Source of the DNA: an uncultured Opitutales bacterium
GTDB lineage: Bacteria > Verrucomicrobiota > Verrucomicrobiia > Opitutales > Intestinicryptomonadaceae
Assembly (NCBI GenBank): GCA_900552245.1
Contig: URYY01000002.1
Location: forward strand, 1-51,048
Direction of reading: 5' to 3'
DNA length: 51,048 nucleotides
In this document: positions 8,969 to 17,524 of the stretch, piece by piece
Position numbering within the stretch: the stretch's first letter is position 1
Layout: each line of letters opens with the position of its first letter
Program-made: the position numbers and the translations under genes
Notes under the pieces: model-generated
The model's database searches: none
The model's input: only the letters and a program-made list of their open reading frames with translations
Told to the model about the DNA's origin: nothing

Positions 8969-10123
8969 ATGTACGATTTAATTCTAAAAAACGCAAAAAT
9001 TGCTGATTGCAAATTCACTGACGGCAAGCTTTGCGATATACTAGTTTCAGACGGAAAAATTTGCGAAATAATTCCAAGTAAAACTTCTCCTGCCACTGCT
9101 GCAAAGATTTTGGATTTAGAGGGAAAGATTCTCTGCGCGGGCTTTATAGATATTCACTTTCATGGGGCTGCAAATTTCGACGTTTGCGACGACGAGAGCG
9201 ATGCGATTTTTAAAGTGGCAAAGCAAAAGCTAAAAGAGGGCGTAACGTCCATAGTTCCCGCAACTTTAACACTATCTAAAGACGCGCTCAAAAGGACGTT
9301 CAAGAATTTGAGAAACTACGCTAAAAATCCCGAGTCTTGCCGACTCTTGGGCGTTCATTTGGAGGGGCCATTTATAAATCCAAAAATGGCTGGCGCGCAA
9401 AACGCCGAGTTTGCGAGGGCCTTGGATCTCTCTGAAATAGACGAATTAAATTCCATATTAAAAATCTTAAAAGTTTCGTTTTCGCCCGAGTTGGACGGGG
9501 CGGATAATTTTGTCCGAGGGCTTTTAAAGAGGGGGATTGCGCCATCTGCCGCCCACACATGCGCAAACTTTAAAACTGTGCAAGGTTTGCGAGCGACAGG
9601 GCTTAAAAATATAACGCACTTCGGCAACCGCTGCGGAGAATTTGGGGCGCGAGAAATCGGAGTTGTTGGGGCGGGTCTTTTATTTGACGATTTTACGCTG
9701 GAAATTATAGCCGACAAAGTCCATCTTTCCCCCGATTTTATAAGGCTTATCTTTGCTCGCAAAGACGCGTCAAAAATCGTCTTAATTACGGATTCAATGC
9801 GGGCTTCGGGTTTGGGCGACGGCATTTATTCGCTGGGGGGTCTGGACGTTAAAGTAAGCGGCTCTGAGGCTCGCTTAGTTTCCAATTGCTCTTTGGCAGG
9901 CAGCGTATTAAAGATGAATTTAGCCTTAAAAAATATTTGCGAAATTTTAAATGCGGATATTGCAGAACTTGCAAAGTGCGCTTCGCTAAACGCCGCAAAT
10001 TCCCTCAATATTCCAAATTTGGGAGAGATTAAGCAGGGAAACTTTGCGGACTTTGCAGTTCTCGATTCCGACTTTAAGGTGCTAAAAACTATAGTGGGCG
10101 GAATCGTAAAGTACGAAGTCTAA
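8969..10123 (+). CDS. nagA: N-acetylglucosamine-6-phosphate deacetylase (amidohydrolase family)
   Basis: NagA removes acetate from GlcNAc-6-phosphate (or the galactosamine counterpart), feeding amino sugars to glycolysis or cell wall synthesis. The 384-aa protein shows HFH metal motif at 63-65, E132 in GVHLEGPFINP, H196, H217 in NITHFGN, H252, and D275 in LITDSMRASGLGDG. It lacks the common HLFNAM segment: the region around H217 reads THFGNRCGEFGAREIG, so it is a divergent branch. The ATG at 8969 fits the family N-terminus (MYDLILKNAKI). An in-frame TTG at 8918 is less likely. Its placement opposite a GH92 mannosidase suggests N-glycan or mucin use. Confidence 0.88.
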   Translation: MYDLILKNAKIADCKFTDGKLCDILVSDGKICEIIPSKTSPATAAKILDLEGKILCAGFIDIHFHGAANFDVCDDESDAIFKVAKQKLKEGVTSIVPATLTLSKDALKRTFKNLRNYAKNPESCRLLGVHLEGPFINPKMAGAQNAEFARALDLSEIDELNSILKILKVSFSPELDGADNFVRGLLKRGIAPSAAHTCANFKTVQGLRATGLKNITHFGNRCGEFGAREIGVVGAGLLFDDFTLEIIADKVHLSPDFIRLIFARKDASKIVLITDSMRASGLGDGIYSLGGLDVKVSGSEARLVSNCSLAGSVLKMNLALKNICEILNADIAELAKCASLNAANSLNIPNLGEIKQGNFADFAVLDSDFKVLKTIVGGIVKYEV

Positions 10124-10200
10124 ACAGAGCCTGTTTAAACCGACCCGTCCAAAAGCGCTTTAGCCCAATTCAAATATTTCCGCGCAAAAGCAGATCCGCC

Positions 10201-10728
10201 TCAATCCTTCAGCGCTTGCAAGGACCAAAGGTAGATTAAGTCGGAGAGCCTATTTAGGTACTTTAAGTTAAATTCTCCGCTCTTTCCCTCTTTCTCCTCA
10301 AGCTCTACTAGCATGCGCTCCGCCTTCCTGCAAATTGCCCTTGCAAAATTTAAATTTGCCTCAAGCTGGTTTGAGCCTGCCATTTTCCAGCCTTTAAAGG
10401 TGTCGCCGCCGGCTTCAATTTCAGATATTTGAGCCTCTATTTTGCTTAGGTCAGCCTCTCCTAAAACGGCTATGTTTTTCTCCGCCAATAGGTGGTGGTT
10501 TTTAGGAGAGGTTGCAAGTTCTGTCATAAGCTTTATTAGCGTATTCTGAACGTCCAAAATCTTTTCGTTTAGATTGGCGTCTTGGCAAAGAGCCCTTGCA
10601 AGTCCAAGTGCCGCGCAGAGTTCGTCAACGCTTCCGTATGTGTTTACGCGCAAGCTTGCCTTTGAAATTCTCTCGCCGAACATCAGCCCGCAAGTTCCCT
10701 TGTCGCCGGTCTTTGTACTTATCTTCAT
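10201..10728 (-). CDS. ATP:cob(I)alamin adenosyltransferase, PduO type
   Basis: The enzyme moves the adenosyl group of ATP to cob(I)alamin, giving coenzyme B12. The N-terminus TKTGDKGTCGLMFGER followed by VNTYGSVDELCAALG is the PduO-family signature that binds ATP. The C-terminal LNFARAICRKAERMLVEL helix with its paired arginines and LNRLSDLIYLWS is also typical. At 175 aa the length is normal. It lies 73 nt after argS on the same strand. No other cobalamin genes are in the window, so it may serve salvage of imported B12. Confidence 0.92.
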   Translation of the reverse strand: MKISTKTGDKGTCGLMFGERISKASLRVNTYGSVDELCAALGLARALCQDANLNEKILDVQNTLIKLMTELATSPKNHHLLAEKNIAVLGEADLSKIEAQISEIEAGGDTFKGWKMAGSNQLEANLNFARAICRKAERMLVELEEKEGKSGEFNLKYLNRLSDLIYLWSLQALKD

Positions 10729-10801
10729 AGCCTTGGAATTTGATTTAGAATTTCATTTGCCTGTATCAAAACCGCCCAATTTTAAACTTTCAGGCGTTTT
10801 T

Positions 10802-12565
10802 CTACATTTTTTGCAGCGGCTCTATACCGAGAAGCCTCAGGCCCGTCTCCAAAATTTCCAGAGTTCTTGCGCAGAGCATAAGGCGCTTTGCCATGACGGC
10901 CTTGTCTTCGACAATCACTTTGTTTGAATTGTAGAAAGTTGAAAATAGCCCGGCCAACTCGTAGAGATAGGTGCAGAGCAGGTGGGGGCGCAGTTCGGAA
11001 AGCGCAAGCTCAAACACCGCGGGCAGCGCCACGAGCTTGCGGGCAAGCTCTATTTCCTGCGGGGTGTCCAGGTCGGCGGCACCCTCCTCAAAATTGCCGT
11101 TTAAGTCTATTCCGATTTTCCTAAATATCGAGTGTATGCGCGCCACGGCGTACATCAAATAGGGGGCGGTGTTGCCGTCAAAGGCGAGCATCTTAGACCA
11201 TGAGAAGGTGTAGTCTCCCGTCCTATTTTGCGACAAATCCGCGTACCTTAGAGCCGCAACGCCTATGCGCTCCGCAACTTCCAAAGCTTCTGCCTCGGGC
11301 ATATCGGGCGTTTTTTCCTTAACGATTTTTAACGCCCTGTCGCGGGCTTCGTCCAAGAGAGCCTTTAGCCTTACAGGCTCGCCGCTTTTGGTCTTAATTG
11401 CCTTGCCGTCCTCGCCTAAAATCGTTCCAAACCAGACGTGGCGCAACTTGGGCTTTTTGTATCCCTTAGCGTCAAACCACTTGTCAACCGTCAAAAAGAG
11501 CTGTTGGAAGTGGTCTTGCTGGCGGCCGTCCGTAACGTAGATAATCTCGTCAGCCTTTAGTTCTTCCACTCTGTAAAGCACTGTCGCAAGGTCTGTTGAG
11601 GCGTAGTTGGAGGCGCCGTCCTTTTTCCTTATTATAAAGGGCTGTTTGCAGAAGCGCTCGTGGTCTTTTAGGAAAACCACCAAGGCGCCTTGGTCAACTT
11701 CGGCAAGGCCGCATTCCTCAAGCTCTTTGTAAATTCGCCCGACTTTGTCGCGGTAAAAGGATTCGCCTAATGTTATGTCGGTCGTGACGGACATGCGCTT
11801 GTACATTCTGTCGAATGCTGCGCGGCTTACCTTGTTTATCTCGTTCCAGAGAGCTGTATTTTCGGGGTCGCCATTCTGTAGCTTTACCAATTCCTCGCGC
11901 GCCTGATTTGCGGCTTCTTCGCTTTCCTTTGCCTTTGCCGAGCCCGCCTTGTACATTTGCTCAAGCTCCTCAAGGGCGTTTTCGTTATTGGCGTCAAGCT
12001 TGTAGCCGGAGCTTTTTATTCCGTAAATTAGAATTCCAAAGTTCGTGCCCCAGTCGCCTATGTGGTTGTCGCAAATCATATCCGCCCCGCAGAAGCGCAA
12101 AAGGCGCTGGATTGCCTCGCCTATAACCATGGGGCGCAAGTGGCCGACGTGCATTTGCTTTGCAGTATTTGGCGATGGAAAGTCTATTACTATGCGCTTT
12201 CCGCTGTAAAATTCCTTTGCGGCTTCCTCCAGATTTTTTGAGCCCTTGAATTTTTCAAGCCAAAGGCGCAGAAATTTTGGAGTTAGCTTAAAATTTATAA
12301 AGCCGGGGCCTGCTATTGAAATTTCGACTAAGCTAGAATCGAATCCGCCCGAGGCGTTTAGCGCGTCTACAAAGCTTTGGGCGCATGCTCGCGGATTCTG
12401 CTTTTTTATCTTTGCATAGGGCAGGGCGCCGTTAATTTGAAAGTCCGCAAAGCGCGGATCTGCCGGTCTTACGGCGCAGTCAAAACCCTCAAAAGAGGAA
12501 TCCTTAGCTGTGCGCAGAGCCAACTTCTCAATGGCCTGCGCCGGATGAAACCAAACTTCCGACAT
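10802..12565 (-). CDS. argS: Arginyl-tRNA synthetase
   Basis: This 587-aa class I synthetase charges tRNA-Arg. The HIGH-type ATP motif is HVGH at 139-142 within SPNTAKQMHVGHLRP. GDWGTNFG follows in the same Rossmann fold. The N-terminal tRNA-binding domain (about 1-110) and the C-terminal anticodon-binding helical domain ending LRLLGIEPL are both present. The ATG lies a single base after the prs stop (TAA-A-ATG), so it is coupled to prs. Confidence 0.97.
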   Translation of the reverse strand: MSEVWFHPAQAIEKLALRTAKDSSFEGFDCAVRPADPRFADFQINGALPYAKIKKQNPRACAQSFVDALNASGGFDSSLVEISIAGPGFINFKLTPKFLRLWLEKFKGSKNLEEAAKEFYSGKRIVIDFPSPNTAKQMHVGHLRPMVIGEAIQRLLRFCGADMICDNHIGDWGTNFGILIYGIKSSGYKLDANNENALEELEQMYKAGSAKAKESEEAANQAREELVKLQNGDPENTALWNEINKVSRAAFDRMYKRMSVTTDITLGESFYRDKVGRIYKELEECGLAEVDQGALVVFLKDHERFCKQPFIIRKKDGASNYASTDLATVLYRVEELKADEIIYVTDGRQQDHFQQLFLTVDKWFDAKGYKKPKLRHVWFGTILGEDGKAIKTKSGEPVRLKALLDEARDRALKIVKEKTPDMPEAEALEVAERIGVAALRYADLSQNRTGDYTFSWSKMLAFDGNTAPYLMYAVARIHSIFRKIGIDLNGNFEEGAADLDTPQEIELARKLVALPAVFELALSELRPHLLCTYLYELAGLFSTFYNSNKVIVEDKAVMAKRLMLCARTLEILETGLRLLGIEPLQKM

Positions 12566-12566
12566 T

Positions 12567-13520
12567 TTAGAAACCTTTTACTTTAAATAGCGATGTCACC
12601 GACATATTGTTGTGGACTCGCAAAATGGCCTCGGCAAGAAGGGGTGCTACCGACAAAACGGTTATCGGGTAGTCCTTGTACTTGGGGCTTGGCGGAGTTG
12701 AATCGGTAACGATAAGCTCGTCCAAGTAACCGCCTGAGAGCCTTTCGTATGCCGTGTCCGTCAAGACCGCGTGCGACACCGCCGCGCGCACTGATTTTGG
12801 ATTGCGCTCGCGCAAGAGCTTTGCTGCGGCAATCAGCGTTCCCGCGGTTTCCGTCATGTCATCGACAATCAAAATGTCTTTGCCCTCGACTTCTCCCACC
12901 AAATTCGAAGCCTCTACATGCTCTGCACTGACGCGCCTTTTTGCGATAAAGCCCAAGGGGCAGTCGAACAAAGTTGCGAAAGATTGCGCGCGCTTTAGGC
13001 CGCCGACGTCGGGCGAAAATACGGTCAAATTTGAAATATCCTGCTTCTTTAGGTGGTCGTAGATTACGGGCGAAGAGTAGAGGTGGTCGCAGGGAATATC
13101 GAAGAATCCCGGAATCTGCTGGGCGTGCAAGTCGAGCGTCAGGATTCTATCTACCTTTGCAGCCACTAGGAGGTTTGAAACTAGCTTTGAAGTAATCGGA
13201 ACTCCGGGCTTGTCTTTTCTGTCTTGGCGCGCGTAGCCAAAGAAGGGAATGACTGCCGTTATGCGCGAGGCAGATGCTCTGCGGGCGGCGTCTATCATTA
13301 TAAGCAGCTCCATCAAATTGTCATTCGTTGGCCTGCAAGTGGGTTGTATAATAAATACGTCGTCACCCCTTATATGGTCGAGAATCTGAACGTAGGTTTC
13401 GCTGTCGGGGAAGGTCTCGGTTATTGCCGTGCCCAAGCGCGCCGACATGTTTGCGCATATGCTCTTGGCAAGTTCAGGATTCGCGCGTCCTGAAAATATT
13501 TTTAAGTTGTCTATTTTCAT
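12567..13520 (-). CDS. prs: Ribose-phosphate pyrophosphokinase (PRPP synthetase)
   Basis: Prs makes 5-phosphoribosyl 1-pyrophosphate from ribose 5-phosphate and ATP, for purine, pyrimidine, histidine, tryptophan and NAD synthesis. The 317-aa length is standard. FGYARQDRKDKPG is the ATP-binding flexible loop. LDLHAQQIPGFFD is the metal-binding segment. ILIVDDMTETAGTL is the PRPP-binding loop (usual form VDDMIDTAGT). It heads a prs-argS operon and may also drive the adenosyltransferase gene. Confidence 0.97.
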   Translation of the reverse strand: MKIDNLKIFSGRANPELAKSICANMSARLGTAITETFPDSETYVQILDHIRGDDVFIIQPTCRPTNDNLMELLIMIDAARRASASRITAVIPFFGYARQDRKDKPGVPITSKLVSNLLVAAKVDRILTLDLHAQQIPGFFDIPCDHLYSSPVIYDHLKKQDISNLTVFSPDVGGLKRAQSFATLFDCPLGFIAKRRVSAEHVEASNLVGEVEGKDILIVDDMTETAGTLIAAAKLLRERNPKSVRAAVSHAVLTDTAYERLSGGYLDELIVTDSTPPSPKYKDYPITVLSVAPLLAEAILRVHNNMSVTSLFKVKGF

Positions 13521-13782
13521 TCAATAGGGGGTTTAGTACTTATATTTATGGGGCATAAGCCTATAACTTAGAGCTTTTCCGTCAAGGTTTATTTGAGCTT
13601 GCGCACACTAGTTGGCCTAGCCTTTGAGCCCCTTTAAATGTGCTTTTGATGACACTTAGGCAATGCTTTACATAGCTTTTTTAGCGACCTTTTCTTAATC
13701 TTACGCGGCGTCAGATGCTATCTTTTGCTTTAAAATGTCTCGCAAAAAAACTTACATATGTTTTAGTGTCTCAGATATTTTT

Positions 13783-14994
13783 ATGAGAACGCTGTATTAC
13801 AACTGCTTTGCCGGAATTAGCGGCGATATGAACATCGGCGCTATGTTGGATTTAGGGGTATCGCAAGAGGCTTTGATTGCCGAGCTAAAAAAACTCAACT
13901 TGGAGGGCTGGAGCTTGAGGGTAACAAAAGACTCAAGGTGCGGGATTTTTGGAACGAAGGCTGAAGTCGTCTTGGAGGCTAAAGACCATTGCCATGAGGA
14001 ACATCACCACCACCATGGGCAGCATTGCGGACACTCTCACAGGCATTATGCGGACATAAAGAAAATTATATCGGATTCAGGCCTGTCTTTGCGCGCAAAA
14101 GATTTTACGAATAAAATCTTTGCAAAAGTTGCCGAGGCCGAGGCAAAGGTGCACAATAAAAATATAGACGAAGTCGCCTTTCACGAGGTTGGCGCGCTAG
14201 ATTCGATAATTGATATAGCGGCAGCCGGAATATGCGCAGACTTGCTCAATGTTGATAAATTTGTGTCTTCTCCTATAGAACTTGGCGGAGGAACCGTTCA
14301 TTGCGCGCATGGGATTATGCCGGTTCCGGCCCCAGCGACGGCCGAAATTTTAAAGTCTGCGCCCGTAAAGCTCAACGGAGCGCCACACGAGGCCACAACG
14401 CCAACCGGAGCTGCCATAATAGCGGCTTTGTGCGATAGCTTTTCGGCAAAGTGCGAAGGCGCAATTTTGGCGAGCGGCACGGGCATTGGAGGGCGCGATA
14501 CAAAGGAGCTTCCAAACATTTTGAGAGTGCATCTCTTGGAGGAGGGCCCCGGAATTTTGCCTTGCGAAAAGATGTTTGTCATTGAATCAAACATAGATGA
14601 TATGACGCCGGAAGAGCTCTCTTACTTTTGCGAAACTCTCTTTGATGCGGGGGCTTCCGACGTCTGGCAGCAGGCAATTTCAATGAAAAAATCCAGGCTT
14701 GCAACAATGGTGTGCGCACTTTCGAGCGCGGGAGTTTTTGATAAGCTCTTGGAATGCTTCTTTAAAAATTCCTCAACTCTTGGAGTCAGGGTTTTTGATT
14801 GCGACAGGTACTTTTTAAACAGGCGCTCAGAGAGCTTTGAAAGCAGCTTGGGGCGGCTTAATTTCAAAGTGTCAGACTCATTTGGCAAGGAAAAGTCCAA
14901 GCCTGAGTTTGAAGATTGCAGGCGGATTGCAAAGGAAAAATCCATACCTTTATCCGAAGTCTTGCGCATAGTTAGAAATGAGCGCAAATCTTAA
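13783..14994 (+). CDS. larC: Nickel-pincer cofactor biosynthesis protein LarC
   Basis: LarC is the CTP-dependent nickel insertase that completes the nickel-pincer nucleotide (NPN) cofactor. FAGISGDMNIGAMLDLG (9-25) is the family opening. A histidine-rich stretch follows (about 70-88, with CHEEHHHHH and GHSHRH), a likely nickel store. VAFHEVGALDSIIDIAAA, ELGGGTVHCAHG and ESNIDDMTPE are further conserved segments. The gene is one continuous frame of 403 aa, unlike Lactobacillus plantarum, where larC is split by a frameshift. The ATG at 13783 matches the family N-terminus. The longer frame from 13735 adds an unrelated leader. Confidence 0.94.
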   Translation: MRTLYYNCFAGISGDMNIGAMLDLGVSQEALIAELKKLNLEGWSLRVTKDSRCGIFGTKAEVVLEAKDHCHEEHHHHHGQHCGHSHRHYADIKKIISDSGLSLRAKDFTNKIFAKVAEAEAKVHNKNIDEVAFHEVGALDSIIDIAAAGICADLLNVDKFVSSPIELGGGTVHCAHGIMPVPAPATAEILKSAPVKLNGAPHEATTPTGAAIIAALCDSFSAKCEGAILASGTGIGGRDTKELPNILRVHLLEEGPGILPCEKMFVIESNIDDMTPEELSYFCETLFDAGASDVWQQAISMKKSRLATMVCALSSAGVFDKLLECFFKNSSTLGVRVFDCDRYFLNRRSESFESSLGRLNFKVSDSFGKEKSKPEFEDCRRIAKEKSIPLSEVLRIVRNERKS

Positions 14995-15772
14995 TAAATT
15001 GCGGGACTTAATCCTGAGCTACAAAAAGGCTGCCGTGGCTCTTTCTGGCGGCTTGGATAGCTCTGTGCTTCTTGCCTTTTGCGTTCAGACCTTGGGCAGA
15101 GAAAATTGCGCTGCCTTTACGATTTCCACCCCCTATATGATGCGTTCCGAGATTTGCGATGCAAAAAAATTGTGCGATAAATTAAATCTCGACCTTCATC
15201 TTGCGGAGCTTGAAAAAATCCCGCCGCAAATTGAATTTAACCCGCCGGACAGATGCTATATCTGCAAGTACATTCTCTTTAAATCAATAAGTAAGAAGGC
15301 TGAAACTTTAGGCTTTGATACTCTCATAGACGGCACAAATTACGATGACTTAAGCGATTATAGGCCGGGAATGCGAGCTCTTTCTGAGCTTGGGATAAAG
15401 AGCCCGTTTTTGGAATGCGAAATTGGAAAAAGCGACATACGCAAGCTCGCCGAGTCTATGGGGCTTGATTTTTCGGATAAGCCTGCCTATGCCTGTCTTC
15501 TTACAAGGTTGGAGCACGGCAGAAAGATAGATACTGCAAGCCTAAAAAAAATAGACGAGCTTGAGAGCTTTTTAAGGCAAAACTACACGCGAAAAGTCAG
15601 GGCTCGCCTGGAGTCTGAAAATATACGCATAGAGTGCGACAGCTCGGATTTTATAAAGATAGCTTCTGCTGCTCGCGAAATTTCAGACTTTGCAAAAAAG
15701 CTGGGCTTTAAGCATTGCAGCCTAGACTTGGGCGGATATAAACAAGGTTCGATGAATTTAAAAAATGCTTAA
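14978..15772 (+). CDS. larE: NPN cofactor sulfur transferase LarE
   Basis: LarE adenylates the pyridinium dicarboxylate nucleotide and adds sulfur to it. The 264-aa protein has a PP-loop SGGLDSS (23-29) for ATP, the DGTNYDDLSDYRPG segment (118-131), and C173 in PAYACLLTR, which aligns with the sacrificial cysteine C176 of L. plantarum LarE. It also has C93 and C96 in RCYICK, where the L. plantarum sequence as I recall it has SWYYAK. Three cysteines fit the [4Fe-4S] LarE class. It overlaps larC by 17 nt and larB by 8 nt, so it belongs to one operon. Confidence 0.94.
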   Translation: MSANLNKLRDLILSYKKAAVALSGGLDSSVLLAFCVQTLGRENCAAFTISTPYMMRSEICDAKKLCDKLNLDLHLAELEKIPPQIEFNPPDRCYICKYILFKSISKKAETLGFDTLIDGTNYDDLSDYRPGMRALSELGIKSPFLECEIGKSDIRKLAESMGLDFSDKPAYACLLTRLEHGRKIDTASLKKIDELESFLRQNYTRKVRARLESENIRIECDSSDFIKIASAAREISDFAKKLGFKHCSLDLGGYKQGSMNLKNA

Positions 15773-16505
15773 TTTTTCAGAAATACTTGAGGCCTTTAAG
15801 GCCGGTCAGATAGACCTAAAGACCGCAAATGAGCGCATAGGCAAGCTTATGTTTGCCGACTTGGGGCACAGCAAGGCGGATCTCGACAGGGCGGAGCGCA
15901 CGGGTGTAGGCGAGGTCATATACGCAAGCGGAAAGACCGCCGAGCAGTGCTTTGACATTGCAGAGGCGATTTTGGAACGCCAAAGCAGAGTTTTGCTCAC
16001 GCGCATAGACCAAAAAAAAGCGGAGTTTTTAATGGCGCGCTTTAGAGACTTTGAATACGAGCCCTGCGCGCAAATAATGCGCTTGGGTTCCGAAACTCCG
16101 GCTAAGGGAAATTCGCACATAGCCATAGTAAGCGCGGGAACATCAGATATGAAGGTGGTGCGCGAGGCGGAGTTTACGGCGAGGTTTTTGGGAAGCAACT
16201 GCAAATGCTATTGCGATTGCGGCGTGGCGGGGCTTCACAGGCTTATGTCGCAAATAGATGAAATTAGAGAGGCGAGTGTCGTAATTGCGGTTGCCGGAAT
16301 GGAGGGGGCGCTTGCAAGCGTGCTTGCGGGGCTTGTGAAAGTTCCGGTGATAGCCGTTCCAACAAGCGTCGGCTACGGCGCGAGCTTCGGGGGCTTGGCG
16401 GCCTTGCTTGCCATGCTCAATTCCTGCGCAAACGGCGTGAGTGTAGTGAATATAGACAACGGCTTCGGAGCAGCCTACAACGCACATTTAATAAATTCCA
16501 AATGA
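15765..16505 (+). CDS. larB: NPN cofactor biosynthesis carboxylase/hydrolase LarB
   Basis: LarB starts the pathway by carboxylating the pyridine ring of nicotinic acid adenine dinucleotide and splitting off AMP. The C-terminal half is a PurE-like fold with GTSDMKVVREAEFTARFLG, CDCGVAGLHRL, IAVAGMEGALASVLAGL and VPTSVGYGASFGGLAAL. This distinguishes LarB from true PurE. The 246-aa length is normal. It overlaps larE by 8 nt. Its TGA stop overlaps the ATG at 16502 of the next frame as ATGA. Confidence 0.95.
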   Translation: MLNFSEILEAFKAGQIDLKTANERIGKLMFADLGHSKADLDRAERTGVGEVIYASGKTAEQCFDIAEAILERQSRVLLTRIDQKKAEFLMARFRDFEYEPCAQIMRLGSETPAKGNSHIAIVSAGTSDMKVVREAEFTARFLGSNCKCYCDCGVAGLHRLMSQIDEIREASVVIAVAGMEGALASVLAGLVKVPVIAVPTSVGYGASFGGLAALLAMLNSCANGVSVVNIDNGFGAAYNAHLINSK

Positions 16506-16531
16506 CAAAGTTTATGAATCCTATTTTCGCA

Positions 16532-17524
16532 ATGCATATGGCCGATGCTCTCGTTTCGGCACCTGTCGGAATTTTTATGCTTTTGGTGGGGATTTCCCTG
16601 CTGATATTTAGCGCAAGAAAATCAGCCGAAAATTTTGACTCGCTAAACATTCCGCTAATGGGCGTTTTGGGCGCTTTTATATTCGCGGGGCAGATGATAA
16701 ATTTTGCGATTCCGCTCACGGGCTCAAGCGGGCATATATCGGGCGGTATCCTCCTTGCTGCAATGCTCGGGGCGTATCCGGCTTTCATCGTGCTTTCTTG
16801 CGTGCTTATAATACAGTCGCTCTTCTTTGCAGACGGCGGAATTTTGGCCTTGGGCTGCAATATATTTAACTTGGCTTTCTTTACTTGCTTTATCGCATAT
16901 CCGCTAATATTTGTCCCGATAATAAAGAGGTTAAATTCAAATTTCGGCATATTTTTAGCGTCTATGCTCTCTTGCGTGGTATCGCTTCAACTTGGGGCCT
17001 TTTGCGTAGTGTTGGAAACTCTTTGCTCTGGCGTGAGCGACTTGCCCTTCAAGACATTTGTTAGCCTAATGCAGCCCATACACCTTGCAATAGCCCTAGT
17101 TGAGGGCTTTCTGACTTCTTGGGTGATTATACTTTTAAAAGATTCAAGGCCGCAGCTATTTGAGAATATTAAAAATTCGGGCTTTTTGCTCCCTAAGAGA
17201 TACGCGCTTTTATTTGTGTGCTTGGCTACGCTTGTTATGGGGGCCGGGCTTTCGCGCATAGCTTCCGAAAATCCGGACGGCTTGGAGTGGTCGATTTCTA
17301 AGACTGCAGGCGGCGAAGAACTCTCAGTGGGCGCAGATGCTAAAATCCATAAAATCGCGGCGGATATTCAGGCTAAGTCCTCCGTATTGCCGGACTATTC
17401 AATTCCAAATTCCGATAGTCCCGCCGGCACTTCACTATCGGGAATTGTCGGGGCTATTATCTGCATAGTCGCCATATATATATTCGCGCGGCTTCTTAAA
17501 TTTGCAAGGAGGAAGCGCGCTTGA
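16532..17524 (+). CDS. larMN: Nickel ECF transporter substrate-binding fusion LarMN (NikMN/CbiMN type)
   Basis: This integral membrane protein is the substrate-specific part of an energy-coupling-factor metal importer, with the M and N subunits fused. The N-terminus MHMADALVSAPVG matches CbiM/NikM, where the Met1 amine, His2 and a histidine near position 67 bind nickel. Here H2 and H68 (in SGHISGG) fit when the start is 16532. The ORF opens at 16502 in ATGA overlap with larB, which would add 10 residues and bury His2. The C-terminal part (ENPDGLEW onward, with a last TM helix) is CbiN-like. The operon context argues for nickel rather than cobalt. Confidence 0.85.
   Translation: MHMADALVSAPVGIFMLLVGISLLIFSARKSAENFDSLNIPLMGVLGAFIFAGQMINFAIPLTGSSGHISGGILLAAMLGAYPAFIVLSCVLIIQSLFFADGGILALGCNIFNLAFFTCFIAYPLIFVPIIKRLNSNFGIFLASMLSCVVSLQLGAFCVVLETLCSGVSDLPFKTFVSLMQPIHLAIALVEGFLTSWVIILLKDSRPQLFENIKNSGFLLPKRYALLFVCLATLVMGAGLSRIASENPDGLEWSISKTAGGEELSVGADAKIHKIAADIQAKSSVLPDYSIPNSDSPAGTSLSGIVGAIICIVAIYIFARLLKFARRKRA

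Noticed and set aside
10121..10137. Small hairpin TAAACAG-AGC-CTGTTTA at the nagA stop
   Set aside because: The stem is AT-rich and overlaps the stop codon, and no T-run follows, so it is not a convincing terminator.
13521..13782. Possible nickel/cobalt or cobalamin riboswitch before the lar operon
   Set aside because: No conserved riboswitch core sequence or stacked stems could be found in this leader.
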